A stretch of DNA of 62,188 bases, taken from positions 1 to 62,188 of the forward strand of contig JBAVIP010000060.1 in NCBI GenBank assembly GCA_049687015.1, written 5' to 3'. How positions within the stretch are numbered: position 1 is the first letter of the stretch; every line of letters starts with the position of its first letter. Below, in pieces: positions 59,042 through 62,188 of this stretch. The DNA comes from Methylotenera_A sp049687015. Its GTDB lineage: Bacteria > Pseudomonadota > Gammaproteobacteria > Burkholderiales > Methylophilaceae. The translations under genes were made by a program, and so were the position numbers. The notes below the pieces were generated by a model, which was not told where the DNA came from, did no database searches, and saw only the letters and a list, made by a program, of their open reading frames with translations.

Positions 59042-59944
59042 ATGCAAAAAAAAATTCTACTCACAGGTGTGAATGGGCAAGTCGGACATGCTTTGCGGTC
59101 TAAACTTATTCAGCATGAAGTTATCGCTTTGTCACGTGAGCAGCTTGATTTAACAAAGGTGCATGATATCCGCCGTGTAGTACGAGAAATAAAGCCCGAC
59201 CTGATCATTAATCCAGCCGCTTATACGGCGGTTGACAAGGCAGAGTCGGAGCCGGAGTTGGCTTATGCAATCAATGCAATCGCCCCGCAGATATTAGCGG
59301 AAGAAGCGGCTAGGCTTAATGCTGCGTTGATTCATTTTTCTACTGATTATGTTTACGATGGTGCCAAAGCGACGCCATACGTCGAAGATGACGCCACCAA
59401 TCCTGTGAACGTGTACGGTAAAAGCAAACTAGCAGGCGAAGAGGCGATTCGCAGCGTGGGGTTGCCGCACTTAATTTTGCGTACCAGCTGGGTGTATGGC
59501 ACTTATGGGAAAAATTTTTTAAAAACGATACTGCGCTTGGCATCGGAGCAGGGAGATTTGCACATTGTGACTGATCAGTTTGGCGCGCCGACAAGTAGTG
59601 AGAGTATCGCAGAGGGCGTTGTTAAATTAGTGAATGTTTGGCAGACAGATATGGAGAATCAGACCGGTGTTTATCACTTTACCAATAGCGGAAGCACCTC
59701 ATGGTATGGATTTTGTTGTGAAATTATAAATGAATACAATCGGTTAGCTGCAAGCCGCAATTGGCCTGCGCTTAAGGTAAGTGTTGATAATGTCATCGCA
59801 ATTACAACGGCTGATTATCCTACACTTGCTGTGCGTCCTGCGAATTCCAGCTTAAGTAATGCCAAACTTAAGCATACGTTTAATATGGAGTTGCCGAGTT
59901 GGCAACAAGGTTTACAGCAGGTAATGCAAACGATCGTTTTGTAG
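59042..59944 (+). CDS. rfbD: dTDP-4-dehydrorhamnose reductase
   Basis: This 300-residue reductase makes dTDP-rhamnose for lipopolysaccharide or other glycans. The NAD(P) loop LLTGVNGQVGHAL lies at 6-18, and YGKSKLAGEEA carries the catalytic Tyr-x3-Lys. Nine consecutive A residues follow the fourth base of the gene, a tract that could slip. It ends two bases before convergent queD with no terminator between. Confidence 0.95.
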   Translation: MQKKILLTGVNGQVGHALRSKLIQHEVIALSREQLDLTKVHDIRRVVREIKPDLIINPAAYTAVDKAESEPELAYAINAIAPQILAEEAARLNAALIHFSTDYVYDGAKATPYVEDDATNPVNVYGKSKLAGEEAIRSVGLPHLILRTSWVYGTYGKNFLKTILRLASEQGDLHIVTDQFGAPTSSESIAEGVVKLVNVWQTDMENQTGVYHFTNSGSTSWYGFCCEIINEYNRLAASRNWPALKVSVDNVIAITTADYPTLAVRPANSSLSNAKLKHTFNMELPSWQQGLQQVMQTIVL

Positions 59945-59946
59945 TG

Positions 59947-60387
59947 TTAGCCTAGCGCATCTGCCCAGCTATTGGGCGTCTCGTATAGCCTGACGCGTTC
60001 TAATTTGAGGTGATTTCCATAAGTATCTTTATATTCACTGTTAAGGATTCTAAAAGCTTCAGCCGCCATGTTTTCAGCGGTGGGTACGCTAGAGAATATG
60101 ACTGTTTTGTGATTGGGCAGAGAGTTTAAAAAATCCAGCACAGCTTTATCTTCTATGTATACCAAAAATGCATGATCCCAAACATCCACCACGCATTTTT
60201 TCGCAATATTTTTCACATCAGAAAAATCCATCACCATGCCATTTTCTGAGGCTTTTTCTTGGGTAATGATGTCGCCGGAAAGTGTGATTTCAAGCGCATA
60301 GCGATGGCCATGCAAGTTGCGGCATTGGCTTTTATGGTTAGGGATACGATGCCCGGCATCGAATTCTAGTCGTGTAGTAATTTGCAT
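59947..60387 (-). CDS. queD: 6-Carboxy-tetrahydropterin synthase / PTPS-family protein
   Basis: This 146-residue protein belongs to the 6-pyruvoyl-tetrahydropterin synthase family. Zinc ligands H13, H26 and H28 and the catalytic C22 appear in FDAGHRIPNHKSQCRNLHGH. The CxxxHGH arrangement is that of QueD, which makes 6-carboxy-tetrahydropterin for queuosine. A late PTAENMAAEAF and RVRLYETPNS fit the family. A different pterin role in a cell that also makes H4MPT cannot be excluded. Confidence 0.9.
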   Translation of the reverse strand: MQITTRLEFDAGHRIPNHKSQCRNLHGHRYALEITLSGDIITQEKASENGMVMDFSDVKNIAKKCVVDVWDHAFLVYIEDKAVLDFLNSLPNHKTVIFSSVPTAENMAAEAFRILNSEYKDTYGNHLKLERVRLYETPNSWADALG

Positions 60388-60411
60388 GGTGCCATTATAC
60401 CAGCGTGCTGG

Positions 60412-62154
60412 TTAACGCTGTTTTGCCCATGTGATAAACTTGTCAAAAGGCATGGGTTTGGCGAAAAAATAGCCCTGGCATTTATGAATTTTCATTTTTT
60501 TGATCAGCGCCAGGCATTCTTTGTCTTCAACGCCTTCAGCCAGCACTTCTTTACCTATACTGTTTGCCAGCATGGCAATCGATTTTACGATTTCAAAATC
60601 ATGTTGCGAATGGCTGATATCGCGCACAAAAGATTGATCAATTTTAATTAAATCAATCGGCATAGTGCGTAATCGAGAGAGCGATGAAAACCCAGTACCA
60701 AAGTCATCCAAGGCAAGCCTGAAGCCATTATCAGACAATTCTTTAATCACAGAGTTGGTGGTTTCGTTGTGTTCAAGTATGCCATTTTCCGTAACTTCGA
60801 GGACGATATCTTCAGGTTTGATTTTCCATAACGCCAGTGCCTGTAATAGCAGGTGCGGTAGCTCGATGTCGTATAAATCTTCTGCACGCAAGTTGATAGT
60901 GAGATAGACTTTTAAGTTGTGCACGTGCAATAGCTCGCTTGAATATCGGCAAGCAGAATTAATTAACCAGCGTGTAAATAGTTTTCCCTTGCCTACTTTA
61001 TTCAAAGTTTCTATGGTTAAACTCGGGTAAACGCTATAGCCGGCTTTTTCTGACCAACGCAGCAGTAATTCTGCGCCAACGCATTTTGAATCTGCCAGAT
61101 TGACAATGGGTTGAAAAAATAAAGTTAAATTATCACCGGCGAACGCTTCCAGCACTTTAACTTCCAAATCATTCTGTACAGATAATTGCTCTTCTAACTC
61201 CTGGGTATACATCACAAAATGTAGCTGTTTAGAAAACGCACTTTCCAAGGCCAGTTTAGAGCAGCTGTATAAATCATGTGCTTTTGGCGAGGATTTTTTA
61301 AAATAGGCGCAGCCAATGAATGGCGTTACCAAGATGGACTGATTAGCTATAAACACCATTTGCTCGAAGGCGCGTTGCAGCTTGGCAGCAAGTAAATTGA
61401 GCTGAATGTCGTTGCTCAGGTTGGGAATTAAAATATCAAACTGCAAATTACCACTATGGTAGAGTTGACTATCAGGCGAAATATTTTGTTTAAGTATTGC
61501 AGTGATTTTTTTACTTAAACTCAATGTGGTGAGCTGGGAGAAAATAGGGTTATTTTTTGCAACTTGAAAATGCATAGAAAATAAGCCAATTAGCTGGTTT
61601 TCATGACTATTGATTAAAGCTTTTTCTATACTGGCCAATACCTGGTTAGCATTAGGTAGCTGCGTATCGGCATCAAAATTGAGTGCATAACTTAGCTGCA
61701 ATTGTTGGTGCTGATGGTTGGTTTCCGCCACTAAATCAAATAAAAAACAATGCAGTTTGGCTGAGTTGGAAATACCGATTTTTGACTTAAGCTCAAAACA
61801 ACTTAGAAAATTGAGTATGGTTTGCGTGCTTGCACCATCTTGCATGGCGTTGAGCCACAAAAATATTAGCCGATTAATATCGGCGGTAAAGGTTTTTAAA
61901 TCATGCCCAGATTGCCAATTTTTGAGCGTCGAGCTTAACTGAGATAAAAAAGGGTTTATTTGCGGGTTTTCAGCTATTTTAGCTTGTTCAAGTGCCTTGA
62001 TATTGATTTTCAGGTTAGAAAACAGTGTTTTTGGTTTAAGTCCGTAGGCATGTAGTTTATCTAAAACAGCTTGTTCGGTATAAGCAATTTCAACTTCCTG
62101 TAATTTCTCTTCCGGAGGCTCTTCCTTGACTAACCCATGTTCTATCATCATCAT
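60412..62154 (-). CDS. EAL-domain cyclic-di-GMP phosphodiesterase with degenerate GGDEF domain
   Basis: This 580-residue protein has no signal peptide or clear membrane helix. The middle region (about 150-310) resembles a GGDEF fold but lacks the GGDEF motif, so it probably does not make cyclic di-GMP. The C-terminal EAL domain (about 325-575) keeps FFQPIVNL, AELLLRW (EAL variant), TINLRAEDL, EVTENG, DDFGTG, IKIDQSF and an EGVE motif. All metal and catalytic residues seem present, so phosphodiesterase activity is likely. The N-terminal 140 residues are helical and unassigned. Confidence 0.88.
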   Translation of the reverse strand: MMMIEHGLVKEEPPEEKLQEVEIAYTEQAVLDKLHAYGLKPKTLFSNLKINIKALEQAKIAENPQINPFLSQLSSTLKNWQSGHDLKTFTADINRLIFLWLNAMQDGASTQTILNFLSCFELKSKIGISNSAKLHCFLFDLVAETNHQHQQLQLSYALNFDADTQLPNANQVLASIEKALINSHENQLIGLFSMHFQVAKNNPIFSQLTTLSLSKKITAILKQNISPDSQLYHSGNLQFDILIPNLSNDIQLNLLAAKLQRAFEQMVFIANQSILVTPFIGCAYFKKSSPKAHDLYSCSKLALESAFSKQLHFVMYTQELEEQLSVQNDLEVKVLEAFAGDNLTLFFQPIVNLADSKCVGAELLLRWSEKAGYSVYPSLTIETLNKVGKGKLFTRWLINSACRYSSELLHVHNLKVYLTINLRAEDLYDIELPHLLLQALALWKIKPEDIVLEVTENGILEHNETTNSVIKELSDNGFRLALDDFGTGFSSLSRLRTMPIDLIKIDQSFVRDISHSQHDFEIVKSIAMLANSIGKEVLAEGVEDKECLALIKKMKIHKCQGYFFAKPMPFDKFITWAKQR

Positions 62155-62188
62155 CTTTTGAAGCTACTATTAACAGCCACTTATAGCC

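Overview
The window looks like a chromosomal segment of a methylotrophic betaproteobacterium of the family Methylophilaceae, most like Methylotenera. This rests on gene content: a ribulose monophosphate set (3-hexulose-6-phosphate synthase, 6-phospho-3-hexuloisomerase, transaldolase) sits inside a tetrahydromethanopterin (H4MPT)-linked formaldehyde oxidation and cofactor-synthesis cluster. The housekeeping order tig-clpP-clpX-lon-hupB-ppiD and gloB-yafS-like-rnhA-dnaQ is proteobacterial. The genus is inferred from content, not from a database match.

Layout. 1-3.4 kb: the end of motB, a short stretch of probable gene debris, and a CHASE/HAMP/PAS/GGDEF/EAL protein. 3.4-7.3 kb: a DUF779 protein and an acetaldehyde-type aldehyde dehydrogenase, then a membrane class III adenylate cyclase and tRNA-Ser. 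7.3-13.9 kb is the accessory stretch: an MmeI-like single-chain restriction-modification protein, a small overlapping companion gene, a ChrA chromate transporter and an orphan methyltransferase-like gene. 13.9-17.2 kb: ppsA and its regulator ppsR. 17.4-31.3 kb: the C1 island, with a beta-RFAP synthase, mtdB, mch, ligases of the ATP-grasp and RimK types, a CitG-like protein, tal, hps, hpi, HisA-like, MfnD/MfnF/MfnE-like proteins, pabB and a pterin carbinolamine dehydratase-like protein. 31.3-38.3 kb: a lipoprotein and a heavy-metal RND efflux operon. 38.4-47.4 kb: tRNA-Leu, the protease and chaperone block, hupB, tRNA-Val, tRNA-Asp and ppiD. 47.6-53.7 kb: fabI, an ABC peptide importer without ATPase genes, and mltD. 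53.8-62.2 kb: gloB, a yafS-like methyltransferase, rnhA, dnaQ, rfbBACD (dTDP-rhamnose), queD and an EAL protein.

How it works together. Formaldehyde can be fixed by Hps, Hpi and transaldolase, or oxidised on H4MPT by MtdB and Mch. The neighbouring genes make the cofactors: beta-RFAP synthase and PabB for the H4MPT arylamine branch, and MfnD/E/F-like enzymes for a methanofuran-type cofactor. PpsA and PpsR control the pyruvate to phosphoenolpyruvate step.

Most unusual feature. The MmeI-like gene carries an in-frame insertion of about 440 bp at 9183-9621. It encodes a complete DUF559 endonuclease-like domain and is bounded by two inverted copies of a REP-like palindrome (CCCTCTCCC-N3-GGGAGAGGG). 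It lies in the methyltransferase fold between motif IV and the next conserved strand. A third full palindrome is translated in frame near the 3' end of the same gene. The rest of the reading frame is intact, which suggests a DUF559/REP mobile unit tolerated as a domain insertion.
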